From JBBRUG01 sp038247995 (lineage in GTDB: Bacteria; Chloroflexota; Chloroflexia; Chloroflexales; Chloroflexaceae), in assembly GCA_038247995.1 (NCBI GenBank), contig JBBRUG010000016.1, positions 1-34,973 of the forward strand: 34,973 nt of DNA. The letters are read 5' to 3'. The notes under the pieces are model-generated. The model was not told the origin of the DNA, searched no databases, and saw only the letters and a program-made list of their open reading frames with translations. The translations under genes and the position numbers were made by a program. This document shows positions 22,652 through 29,851 of the stretch, piece after piece; within the stretch, counting starts at the first letter, position 1, and each line of letters begins with the position of its first letter.

Positions 22652-22738
22652 AAGTAAGGCATAAGGCATAAGGCAAAATGTAAAAGGCAAGCTTGGCGTA
22701 GCGCCGGGCTATTTTGCGTTTTTCATTTTGCCTTGGGC
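22646..22738. repeat. Heptamer arrays forming an inverted pair between clpX and the response regulator
   Basis: Left array: AGGCATA units at 22646, 22657 and 22664, then AGGCAAA, ATGTAAA and AGGCAAG. Right array: ATTTTGC, GTTTTTC, ATTTTGC and CTTGGGC from 22711. AAGGCAAAATG (22670-22680) pairs perfectly with CATTTTGCCTT (22724-22734). The architecture is the same as at 10363 and 29741. It sits just after the clpX stop and overlaps the regulator start. Confidence 0.82.
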
Positions 22739-22743
22739 ATTGT

Positions 22744-24039
22744 TTATACAGCTTCATCCAAACGACGGCGATAATCGGTGCGGGGGACGAGGATCGGATG
22801 GCCGCGCCCGGCGACAACTTCGGCGTTGATGATACAGCGCCCGATATGCTCCTGGGCCGGCACCTCGTACATTACGTCGAGCAGCACTTCTTCGACGATA
22901 CTACGCAGTGCGCGGGCGCCGGTTTTGGCCACCATTGCGCGGTCGACAATCGCGTCGAGACCGTCGGGAGTAATCTCCAGTTCGCAATGATCGAGGGCAA
23001 GCAGTTTCTGATACTGCTTCACAACGGCATTACGCGGCTCGGTAAGGATGCGCAGCAGCGCCTCGCGGCTCAGCGGCTCCAGGGCCACAACAACCGGTAC
23101 CCGCCCGATAAACTCGGGAATGAAGCCATAGCGCATCAGATCATCGGGGCTGATCTGCTTGATCAACTGGCGTTGCTCGGCATCATCGGCTTGATCCTTG
23201 CGCGAGAAGCCAATCGCATTCTTGCCGTTCAGCCGGGTGCCGATCTGGGCTTCGATACCCTCGAACGCGCCACCGCAGATAAAGAGCACATTTGTCGTAT
23301 CGAACGAGATGTACTCCTGTTGGGGGTGCTTGCGCCCAGGGAGCGGCGGCACGTGGGCCACGCCGCCTTCAAGAATCTTCAACAGCGCTTGCTGCACACC
23401 CTCGCCCGACACATCGCGGGTGATGCTGGGGTTGTCTGACTTACGGGCGATCTTATCGATCTCGTCGATATAGATGATCCCGGTCTGGGCGCGCTCAACA
23501 TCGCCGTCGGCGGCCTGGATCAGGCGCAGCAGAATATTTTCGACATCCTCACCGACATAACCCGCCTCGGTGAGCGCCGTCGCATCGGCGATGGCAAACG
23601 GCACATCGAGGATGCGCGCCAGCGTTTGCGCCAGCAGCGTTTTACCGCTACCGGTGGGGCCAAGCAGGAGAATATTACTCTTGGCAATCTCAACATCGTC
23701 GATCTTGGAGCCGGCACGCACCCGCTTGTAGTGGTTGTACACCGCAACCGCGAGCACAACTTTCGCCCGCTCCTGGCCGATCACATACTGGTCGAGTTTC
23801 TCACGCAGCTTGCGCGGGGTGGGCAGACGAGCCGGGCCGGGCGGTGTATTGCGCCGCGGCGCCGCCATTTGCTGCTCGGTCTCTTCGGCGATAATGGCAC
23901 TACAGAGTGCAACACATTCATCGCAGATAAAGACGGTGCCGGGGCCGGCGATAAGGCGCTGTACCTCATCCTGGCCCCGGCCACAAAACGAGCAGACATA
24001 TGCGCCGCGGTTGCCGCCACTATTGCGGGATCGAGTCAT
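22744..24039 (-). CDS. clpX: ClpX, ATPase subunit of the ClpXP protease
   Basis: A 431-residue AAA+ unfoldase. The N-terminal zinc-binding domain has CxxC pairs at 16-19 and 39-42 (CSFCG, CDECV). Walker A GPTGSGKT is at about 127-134 and Walker B is IIYIDEID. GYVGEDVEN is the pore-loop motif, followed by DVSGEGVQQALLKILEG. The sensor region FIPEFIGRVPVVV and GARALRSIVE near the end are present. A TIGF-type IGF loop is represented by NAIGFSRKD, needed to dock on ClpP. It unfolds tagged substrates and feeds them to ClpP. The ATG at 24039 has GGAGAG at correct spacing. It lies downstream of clpP on the same strand, with a hairpin between. Confidence 0.97.
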   Translation of the reverse strand: MTRSRNSGGNRGAYVCSFCGRGQDEVQRLIAGPGTVFICDECVALCSAIIAEETEQQMAAPRRNTPPGPARLPTPRKLREKLDQYVIGQERAKVVLAVAVYNHYKRVRAGSKIDDVEIAKSNILLLGPTGSGKTLLAQTLARILDVPFAIADATALTEAGYVGEDVENILLRLIQAADGDVERAQTGIIYIDEIDKIARKSDNPSITRDVSGEGVQQALLKILEGGVAHVPPLPGRKHPQQEYISFDTTNVLFICGGAFEGIEAQIGTRLNGKNAIGFSRKDQADDAEQRQLIKQISPDDLMRYGFIPEFIGRVPVVVALEPLSREALLRILTEPRNAVVKQYQKLLALDHCELEITPDGLDAIVDRAMVAKTGARALRSIVEEVLLDVMYEVPAQEHIGRCIINAEVVAGRGHPILVPRTDYRRRLDEAV

Positions 24040-24065
24040 CGGAGCTCTCCAGAGGGGATGGATAA

Positions 24066-24102
24066 CCTGCGGCAGACCGATTTAGCGGTGCCCTGCCGCA
24101 GG
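24066..24102 (-). terminator. Hairpin between clpP and clpX
   Basis: CCTGCGGCAG/CTGCCGCAGG, a perfect 10-bp stem with a 17-base loop in the 70-base gap. No T-tract; it may partly attenuate clpX transcription or protect the clpP mRNA end. Confidence 0.55.
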
Positions 24103-24109
24103 CGCCAGA

Positions 24110-24772
24110 TTACTTCTTCTCGGCGTTCATCGATAGATCCTCGCGGTTGAGGATTTCATCGATAATGCCGTAATCCTTGGCCTGTTCAGGGGTCATGAAC
24201 AGGTCACGGTCGAAATCTTTGGCGATCCGCTCGAGCGGTTGGCCGGTGTCGCGCGCGATCAACTCGCGAATAAGTTGCTGTTCGCGGAGCAGTTCACGGG
24301 CCATAATTTCGACATCGGGGGCGTAGCCGCGGACGCCGCCGCCGGCCGGGTGCATATGCACCGTCGAGTGGGGCAGGCTGTAACGTTTGCCTTTGGCGCC
24401 ACCGGCCAGGATCGGGGTGGCCATACTACCGGTCATGCCGACGCAGATCGTGGCCACATCGGGGCGGATATGGCGCATCGTGTCGTAGATCGCCAGGCCC
24501 GCTGTGATCGAACCGCCGGGGCTGTTGATATAAAGCCAGATGTCGCGATCGGGGTCTTCGCTTTCGAGGAAGAGCAACTGCGCGACAATCAGGTTTGCGA
24601 TCTGGTCTTCAATCGGCGTGCCGAGGATCACGATCCGCTCTTTGAGCAACCGCGAATAGATATCGAAAGCGCGTTCGCCGCGGTTGGTACTCTCAACCAC
24701 CATCGGGATCAGGGCCTGAGGATGGGGGCCCTGCGTGATCCAGGTGCCGCTATCAGGGGAACTCCACTTCAT
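24110..24772 (-). CDS. clpP: ClpP protease subunit
   Basis: About 220 residues. YINSPGGSITAGLAIYDTM is the handle/oxyanion region, GMTGSMAT holds the nucleophile Ser (about residue 116), and HSTVHMHPAGG holds the His (about 141). DRDLFMTPEQA near 188-196 has the Asp. The Ser and His contexts (TGSMA, MHPAGG) differ slightly from the usual AASMG and IHQPSGG but keep the triad. ClpP forms the barrel protease that works with ClpX. The start at 24772 has GAGAGG upstream; an extended frame to 24853 would run into the tig-clpP spacer. About 80 bases separate it from tig, so the tig-clpP-clpX order is an operon arrangement common in bacteria. Confidence 0.93.
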   Translation of the reverse strand: MKWSSPDSGTWITQGPHPQALIPMVVESTNRGERAFDIYSRLLKERIVILGTPIEDQIANLIVAQLLFLESEDPDRDIWLYINSPGGSITAGLAIYDTMRHIRPDVATICVGMTGSMATPILAGGAKGKRYSLPHSTVHMHPAGGGVRGYAPDVEIMARELLREQQLIRELIARDTGQPLERIAKDFDRDLFMTPEQAKDYGIIDEILNREDLSMNAEKK

Positions 24773-24855
24773 GGTTCGCCTCTCAGTTGGGGGCTGCACC
24801 GTTGGTGCGCCCGTGCGGGTGCGGGTGCGCCGAGACGACGCGCCGGGGGGCAACC

Positions 24856-26313
24856 TTACTCTTTTGTCGGCGCCTCAGCAACAGGCTCGGTAGTTGCCTC
24901 GGTTTCAGCATCAGCAGGCGCTTCAGCTTCAGCATCAGCAGGCGCTTCAGCTTCAGTATCGACAGGCGCTGCGCTCTCGTCAGCCGGGCGCTCTGGAGCG
25001 GTACCGGTTGCAATCGCTACGAGGCGCTCACGCAGCTTACGATCAAGGGCCGCATTGGCTACCGTACTAATGAGCTGCGTACTCAAGATCTGAGCCACAT
25101 TGCCGCGCTCTTCTTCAGGGTACTCAAGCAACATACGTTCGGTTTCAGCCTTAAGCTCTTCAGGACTAACCTGCAGGCCCTCGGCCTCAACCACTTCGCG
25201 CAGGGCCAGGGTAGTTTTCGTCTGCCGCTCGGCATCGGGCATCAGTTCGACAATCGACTCCTCGCGGGTCTTGCCGCGATACTGGAGCATCTGATCGAGG
25301 GTGATGCCATAGCGCTCGAATTGGCGGCCCTGATCTTGAAGCATGCTCTCGGCGAGTTCGTGTACCATCACCTCGGGCACATCATATTCGGTGCCGGAGG
25401 TTAGTTCTGCGATGTAAGCATCGAGTAGTTTGCGCTCGGCAGCCGTCTTTGCGGTTGTTTCGAGGTCGCTGCGTGTCTTGGCGCGCAACTCTTCCACAGT
25501 ACCGCTGAAGTTCTCCAGGGCCGGCAGATCGTCCCACTCGGGGAGCAGGCGCTCCTGCATGCCCAGCACTTCAACCTTAAAGGTGATCTGCTTGCCGCGC
25601 ACCTCTGCGTTGGCGTGATCGTCGGGCATTTGTGAACTAACTTCGACATTGTCGCCGATATTAACCCCGATCAAGGCGGTGTGGAGTTCATCGATCAGGC
25701 GCCCCTGCACCAGATCGAGCGTCTGCTCGGTGGGTGCCTCTTCGTCCGGTTCAGCGTCTTCGGCGTCGGGATCCGGCGCAACGATTGTGGCCAGATTGAC
25801 CTTAAGCTGATCGCCTTCCTTAGCCGGGCGGGCTTCGTCGATCTCCTGGAGCACCACATGCTTGTCGCGCAGCGCTTCAAGCGCTAGTTCAACTTGCGCG
25901 TCGGTGAGCGCCTCAACGTCCATGTCGATCCGGATCGCCCGATAATCGCCGACAGTCACCGTCGGCGGGACGGGGATGGTTACCTTGAAGGTAAACGGCT
26001 CGGCGGAGGTGATCGCTTCTAGGTTCGGCTGGCCGACCGGCGTGATCTGCTCTTGCTTCAGCACATCACGGTAGGCCTTGTTGATCAGATCTTCGGTGGC
26101 CTCTTCGAGCAGGGCAGCACGGCCGTACGTCTGCTCAATAATAAAGCGCGGCGCTTTACCAGGGCGAAATCCGCGCACAGGATACTTCTGCGATAACCGA
26201 CGGGCAGCCTGATCAAGGCCGCGCTCCAGACGGTCGCGGTCGAGCTCAATCTGCAATGATAAAAGGCTCTGGGGTAGCTTTTCTGTCGTAACCTTCACGC
26301 GCCAACTCTCCAT
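24856..26313 (-). CDS. tig: Trigger factor, ribosome-bound chaperone and prolyl isomerase
   Basis: A 485-residue protein. The N-terminal ribosome-binding domain contains KYPVRGFRPGKAPRFIIEQTYG, the family's GFRxGxxP signature. A PPIase-like middle domain follows (KEGDQLKVNLATIV to ITFKVEVLGMQER) with an acidic insertion (PDPDAEDAEPDEEAP). The long helical C-terminal arms run through LLPEWDDL, VPEVMVHELAESML and EGLQVSPEEL. The extreme C-terminus is an acidic Ala/Glu/Pro repeat, low complexity. Trigger factor shields nascent chains at the tunnel exit. The ATG at 26313 (MESWRVKVTTE) gives the expected N-terminus, and a good promoter lies about 60 bases upstream. Confidence 0.95.
   Translation of the reverse strand: MESWRVKVTTEKLPQSLLSLQIELDRDRLERGLDQAARRLSQKYPVRGFRPGKAPRFIIEQTYGRAALLEEATEDLINKAYRDVLKQEQITPVGQPNLEAITSAEPFTFKVTIPVPPTVTVGDYRAIRIDMDVEALTDAQVELALEALRDKHVVLQEIDEARPAKEGDQLKVNLATIVAPDPDAEDAEPDEEAPTEQTLDLVQGRLIDELHTALIGVNIGDNVEVSSQMPDDHANAEVRGKQITFKVEVLGMQERLLPEWDDLPALENFSGTVEELRAKTRSDLETTAKTAAERKLLDAYIAELTSGTEYDVPEVMVHELAESMLQDQGRQFERYGITLDQMLQYRGKTREESIVELMPDAERQTKTTLALREVVEAEGLQVSPEELKAETERMLLEYPEEERGNVAQILSTQLISTVANAALDRKLRERLVAIATGTAPERPADESAAPVDTEAEAPADAEAEAPADAETEATTEPVAEAPTKE
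24908..24975. repeat. 24-bp tandem repeat in the tig C-terminus
   Basis: A 24-bp unit (GCATCAGCAGGCGCTTCAGC plus TTCA) is repeated nearly perfectly about two and a half times. It encodes an acidic APADAEAE repeat. It is in frame and looks like replication-slippage expansion. Confidence 0.75.
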
Positions 26314-26374
26314 ACATAGGGCGTAATAGCGCGGTGGACGGCTCTTTTACACCCATAGAAACACACTTCGCACT

Positions 26375-26402
26375 ATTATAGCACGTCTCTGAGGGGCTGC
26401 AA
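26375..26402 (-). promoter_or_regulatory. Promoter of the tig-clpP-clpX unit
   Basis: Minus-strand TATAAT (26380-26375) with an extended TGC is preceded by a weak -35, TTGCAG (26402-26397), after 16 bases. It is divergent from the lspA promoter region. Confidence 0.65.
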
Positions 26403-26435
26403 AGAAATACGTCGGCATAGGGACGGATGATGATC

Positions 26436-26441
26436 TATAAT
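26436..26441 (+). promoter_or_regulatory. -10 box of the lspA-lspA-rluD unit
   Basis: A perfect TATAAT lies 58 bases before the lspA GTG. No good -35 is seen at 16-18 bases, so strength is uncertain. Confidence 0.5.
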
Positions 26442-26499
26442 AGTTGAAGCGTTACACTGTGGGCGAAGCTACGCCTGCACATTCACTCGCGGAGGTTGT

Positions 26500-27009
26500 G
26501 TGTCCAACGTACGCCTGAGCCGCTGGGGAGTACCGGCACTGCTTGCCGGCCTGATTATTGCCGCCGATCAGGCGACAAAGCTGTGGGTTGTGCAACAACT
26601 CGGCCCCACGACGATGACGAATTTTATCCCCCTGATTGGCGATACAGTGCGGATCGCCTATTCGCATAATACCGGCGTGGCCTTCAGCCTCTTTCAGGGC
26701 TATCCGCAGATCCTCACCATCAGCGCTTTACTGATTATTAGCGGCGCGATTTACTTTTACGCCAAACATTTGCCGAACGAGCGCCGCCTGATGCAGGTGA
26801 CGCTGGGTTTGATCCTCGGCGGCGCCTTGGGTAACCTGATCGATCGGATCCGCCTGGGATATGTGGTGGACTTTATTCAGGTCGGTTGGTTCCCGATTTT
26901 CAATGTCGCCGATAGTGCGATCTCGGTCGGGGCGGCATTGCTGATGCTGCAATTCCTGCGCGACGATCAGGCCGAGCGGCGTGATCAGCAGGTGGCGGCG
27001 CCGCAATGA
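26500..27009 (+). CDS. lspA: Lipoprotein signal peptidase II, copy 1
   Basis: A 169-residue protein with four transmembrane segments. It carries the LspA signatures IIAADQATKLWV, NTGVAFSLFQG, the first catalytic Asp in GGALGNLIDRI and the second in FNVADSAISVG. LspA cleaves the signal peptide of prolipoproteins below the lipidated Cys, in the membrane. The GTG at 26500 is chosen because GGAGG is 4 bases upstream. It is co-transcribed with a second, divergent lspA by a 4-base ATGA overlap. Several lipoproteins in this window (LysM, SGNH) are plausible substrates. Confidence 0.95.
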   Translation: MSNVRLSRWGVPALLAGLIIAADQATKLWVVQQLGPTTMTNFIPLIGDTVRIAYSHNTGVAFSLFQGYPQILTISALLIISGAIYFYAKHLPNERRLMQVTLGLILGGALGNLIDRIRLGYVVDFIQVGWFPIFNVADSAISVGAALLMLQFLRDDQAERRDQQVAAPQ

Positions 27010-27560
27010 ATGCCCGCCCGGCCTCCCTCCAACGCTGGGCCGTGCCAACCGGCCTGGGCCTGACGGTGCTGACGCTCGACCAACTAACGAAGGTCTGGGC
27101 GGTGGCTACGCTCGGCCCCGAGCCATATACGCGGGTGATGCCGCTTGGCCCGGAGTGGCTGCGCTTCGTTTATACCCAAAATACCGGGGTGGCTTTTAGT
27201 CTCTTCCAGGGCATGCCGCTCTTCTTCACCATTACCTCGATTGTGATCACCGCCGGCGTGATCTACGCATATGCCGCACATTTGCCCAACCGGCAGCCCT
27301 GGGTGCAAGTAGCAATGGGGTTGCTGCTTGGCGGCGCGATCGGCAATATTGTTGATCGGCTGCGCCTGGGGTATGTCGTCGATTTTATCGCCGTTGGCTG
27401 GTGGCCGGTGTTTAACCTCGCCGACAGCGCAATCACCGTGGGCGTGACAATGCTGGCCGGGTATCTGATCTTTGTCGGCGATGAGCCGCAGCCTGCCGTA
27501 CGCACCCTCCCCCGCGACGACGGCTTACTGCGCGATCTGTTGAGCAAGGATGTTGACTAA
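27006..27560 (+). CDS. lspA: Lipoprotein signal peptidase II, copy 2
   Basis: A 184-residue paralogue of the preceding gene with the same conserved sites: LTLDQLTKVWA, NTGVAFSLFQG, catalytic Asp in GGAIGNIVDRL and in FNLADSAITVG. It differs throughout the rest, so the pair is an old duplication or two acquired genes, not an assembly artefact. It has a longer C-terminus (PAVRTLPRDDGLLRDLLSKD). Both copies keep the catalytic residues and should be active; a difference in substrate choice is possible. The stop overlaps the rluD-like ORF by 11 bases. Confidence 0.94.
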   Translation: MNARPASLQRWAVPTGLGLTVLTLDQLTKVWAVATLGPEPYTRVMPLGPEWLRFVYTQNTGVAFSLFQGMPLFFTITSIVITAGVIYAYAAHLPNRQPWVQVAMGLLLGGAIGNIVDRLRLGYVVDFIAVGWWPVFNLADSAITVGVTMLAGYLIFVGDEPQPAVRTLPRDDGLLRDLLSKDVD

Positions 27561-28491
27561 GGACGACTTGGATACTGATACAACGATCTTCACGATCGCC
27601 CCGCCTGAGGCCGGTGAACGCCTCGATCGCTACGTGGCGCGTAATATGGCTGATCTCTCACGCTCATACGCCCAGCAGTTGATCAGCGACGGCCTGATTA
27701 CGGTCAATCGGCGCCCAGCACGCGCCGGTACCGCCCTCCGTACCGGCGATGTAGTGGAAGTGGTGATCCCGCCGCCGCAGCCGGTGGCCATTCTGGCCGA
27801 AGACCTGCCGCTCGAAATTGTTTATGAAGACGCCGACCTAGTCGTGGTGAATAAAGCCGCCGGCATGGTGGTGCATCCGGCGCCTGGGCATAACAGCGGT
27901 ACGCTGGTGAATGCGCTGCTGGCCCGCTACCCCGATCTAACAGTGGGCGGCGCGCTGCGTCCGGGCATTGTGCATCGCCTCGATCAGGGTACTTCGGGTT
28001 TGCTGGTTGTGGCGCGCAATGATCAGGCGATGCGGCATCTGACCGAGCAGCAGCGCGCCCGTACCATGCAAAAGACTTACCTGGCAATTGTTGAGGGGCG
28101 CATGAAAGAGCCGGAAGGCGTGATCGACGCGCCGATTGCGCGCCATCCGCACGATCGGCTGCGGATGACGGTGTTGCTCGGTGGCCGCGATGCGCGTACG
28201 CACTACCGGGTGCGCGAGGAGTTGGGCGACTATAGCTTGCTCGAAGTGCGGCTTGAGACTGGCCGTACCCATCAGATCCGCGTGCATATGCAGCATCGCA
28301 ACCGGCCCATCCTGGGCGACCCACTCTACGGCGTCCGGCGTGGGCAAGCCGGCTTCGGCCTCGAACGCCAATTCTTGCACGCCTACCGCCTTGGCTTTCA
28401 GCATCCTCAAGACGACGCCTGGCGAACGTTTGAGGCGCCGCTGCCCGCTGATTTGCAGTATGTGCTGGAGCGGTTGCGTAAGGCGGGCTAG
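27550..28491 (+). CDS. Pseudouridine synthase, RluA/RluD family
   Basis: A 313-residue protein with an N-terminal S4 RNA-binding domain (GERLDRYVARNMADLSRSYAQQLISDGLITVN) and an RluA-type catalytic domain. The catalytic Asp is in HRLDQGTSGLLVVAR, where Q replaces the common K. Other family motifs are DLVVVNKAAGMVVHPAPGH, GRTHQIRVHMQHRNRPILGDPLYG and FLHAYRLGF. The S4 plus RluA layout fits RluD-like 23S rRNA synthases. The ATG at 27550 overlaps the lspA-2 gene by 11 bases, implying translational coupling, a common lspA-rluD gene order in bacteria. No clear terminator follows. Confidence 0.93.
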   Translation: MLTKDDLDTDTTIFTIAPPEAGERLDRYVARNMADLSRSYAQQLISDGLITVNRRPARAGTALRTGDVVEVVIPPPQPVAILAEDLPLEIVYEDADLVVVNKAAGMVVHPAPGHNSGTLVNALLARYPDLTVGGALRPGIVHRLDQGTSGLLVVARNDQAMRHLTEQQRARTMQKTYLAIVEGRMKEPEGVIDAPIARHPHDRLRMTVLLGGRDARTHYRVREELGDYSLLEVRLETGRTHQIRVHMQHRNRPILGDPLYGVRRGQAGFGLERQFLHAYRLGFQHPQDDAWRTFEAPLPADLQYVLERLRKAG

Positions 28492-28555
28492 CCGGGGCGG
28501 TCTGATCGTCCACTCGATCGTTCGATCGTCTGGTATCCATACGTACGCTTCTATG

Positions 28556-28626
28556 TTGTAACCCTGATCCGGCGCGTTACAATGCCCCTACTGCAGCGGA
28601 GTTCTCGCTACAGTCTGTGCTACAAT
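28556..28626 (+). promoter_or_regulatory. Tandem promoter elements upstream of mdh
   Basis: P1: TTGTAA (28556-28561), 16 bases, TACAAT (28578-28583). P2: extended TGCTACAAT (28621-28626), no good -35. Both have the word TACAATGC. A leader hairpin GAAACGC-GGAA-GCGTTTC lies between P2 and the gene. Confidence 0.55.
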
Positions 28627-28713
28627 GCACGCGGCGCGGAATTTCACCGCTGCGCAACACAAGGAAACGCGGAAGCGTTTCAGTTGCTCTTCAAGGACTG
28701 AGGAGGTCGCCAT

Positions 28714-29643
28714 ATGCGTAAGAAGATCAGCATTATCGGCGCCGGATTTGTCGGTTCGACCACCGCCCACTGGCTGGCAGCTAAAGAGTTGGGCGACATT
28801 GTTCTGCTCGATATTGTTGAGGGTGTACCGCAAGGCAAAGCGCTCGACTTGTACGAGGCTACGCCAATCGAAGGTTATGATGTACGGGTCATCGGCAGCA
28901 ACGACTATGCCGATACGGCCAATTCCGACGTAGTTGTGGTCACTTCGGGTGCGCCGCGCAAGCCGGGGATGAGCCGTGAAGATCTGATCAAGGTCAATGC
29001 CGACATTACCCGGGCGTGCATCAGCCAAGCGGCGCCGCTCTCACCAAATGCCGTGATCATTATGGTGAACAACCCGCTCGACGCAATGACCTACGTGGCT
29101 GCGCAGGTGAGTGGGTTCCCCAAAGAGCGCGTGATCGGCCAGGCCGGTGTGCTCGATGCGGCGCGCTACCGCAGCTTCATTGCAATGGAGGCCGGCGTGT
29201 CGGTTGAGGACGTGCAGGCAATGCTGATGGGCGGCCACGGCGACGAAATGGTGCCGCTGCCGCGCTTCTCGACGATTAGCGGCATTCCGGTTACCGAGTT
29301 TGTCTCGGCGGAGAAGCTGGCGGCGATTGTCGATCGGGCGCGCAAAGGCGGTGGTGAGATTGTGAACCTGCTGAAGACCGGCAGCGCTTATTATGCTCCG
29401 GCGGCGGCAACTGCCTTGATGGTTGAAGCTGTGCTGCGCGACAAAAAGCGCGTGATCCCGGTTGCGGCCTACCTGACCGGCCAGTACGGCCTGAACGATC
29501 TGTACTTCGGTGTACCGGTTGTGCTGGGCGCGGGCGGCGTGGAGCGGATCATCGAACTGCCGCTCAACGAAGCGGAATTGGAACTGCTCAAGAAGTCGGC
29601 TGAGGCGGTTAGTTCCACGCTGGAGACGCTCAAAGCGTTGTAG
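28714..29643 (+). CDS. mdh: NAD-dependent malate dehydrogenase
   Basis: A 309-residue LDH-like MDH. It has the NAD-binding GAGFVGSTTAHWL, the DIVEGVPQGKALDLYEATPI stretch, the Arg of SGAPRKPGMSRED, the MVNNPLDAMTYVA region and the catalytic His in GGHGDEMVPLPR. The sequence closely resembles, from memory, the characterised Chloroflexus enzyme in length and in the first 40 residues, which is the main basis for my placing the window in Chloroflexales. It interconverts malate and oxaloacetate in the TCA cycle and, in phototrophic relatives, in the 3-hydroxypropionate bi-cycle. The ATG has AGGAGG at good spacing and its own promoters, so it is strongly expressed. Confidence 0.97.
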   Translation: MRKKISIIGAGFVGSTTAHWLAAKELGDIVLLDIVEGVPQGKALDLYEATPIEGYDVRVIGSNDYADTANSDVVVVTSGAPRKPGMSREDLIKVNADITRACISQAAPLSPNAVIIMVNNPLDAMTYVAAQVSGFPKERVIGQAGVLDAARYRSFIAMEAGVSVEDVQAMLMGGHGDEMVPLPRFSTISGIPVTEFVSAEKLAAIVDRARKGGGEIVNLLKTGSAYYAPAAATALMVEAVLRDKKRVIPVAAYLTGQYGLNDLYFGVPVVLGAGGVERIIELPLNEAELELLKKSAEAVSSTLETLKAL

Positions 29644-29740
29644 CGCCATACGCCGGGCGGCAGGCTTCATCGCAGATTCGAATGTTGAACGGAGCTGCGT
29701 CGTAACCGGATAAGCTACCTGCATTTGCCCAAGCATCGAA

Positions 29741-29797
29741 GTTACGTGTTGTGTATACCGCGCGCGTTTAAGTACCGGAATACGCAACACGTAATAC
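29741..29797. repeat. Heptamer arrays as an inverted pair between mdh and the kinase
   Basis: Right-arm units are ATACGCA, ACACGTA, ATACGTA and ACAGGTA (29770-29797); left-arm units are GTTACGT and GTTGTGT (29741-29754). The arms pair over about 16 bases with a few mismatches, around a loop CCGCGCGCGTTTAAGTACCG. Same design as at 10363 and 22646. The rest of the 208-base gap shows no gene. Confidence 0.72.
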
Positions 29798-29851
29798 GTA
29801 ACAGGTAAACTAAGACGCGCATACGTACTATGAGTAGCTTTAGGCGGCTTT

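Noticed and set aside
22652..22690. Upstream in-frame ATGs of the response regulator
   Set aside because: They fall inside the heptamer array and give a hydrophobic leader (MPFTFCLMPYALL) unlike response-regulator N-termini; it mimics a signal peptide only by chance.
26500..27560. Tandem lspA genes as an assembly duplication
   Set aside because: The two DNA sequences differ throughout and only catalytic motifs are shared, so it is a genuine pair.
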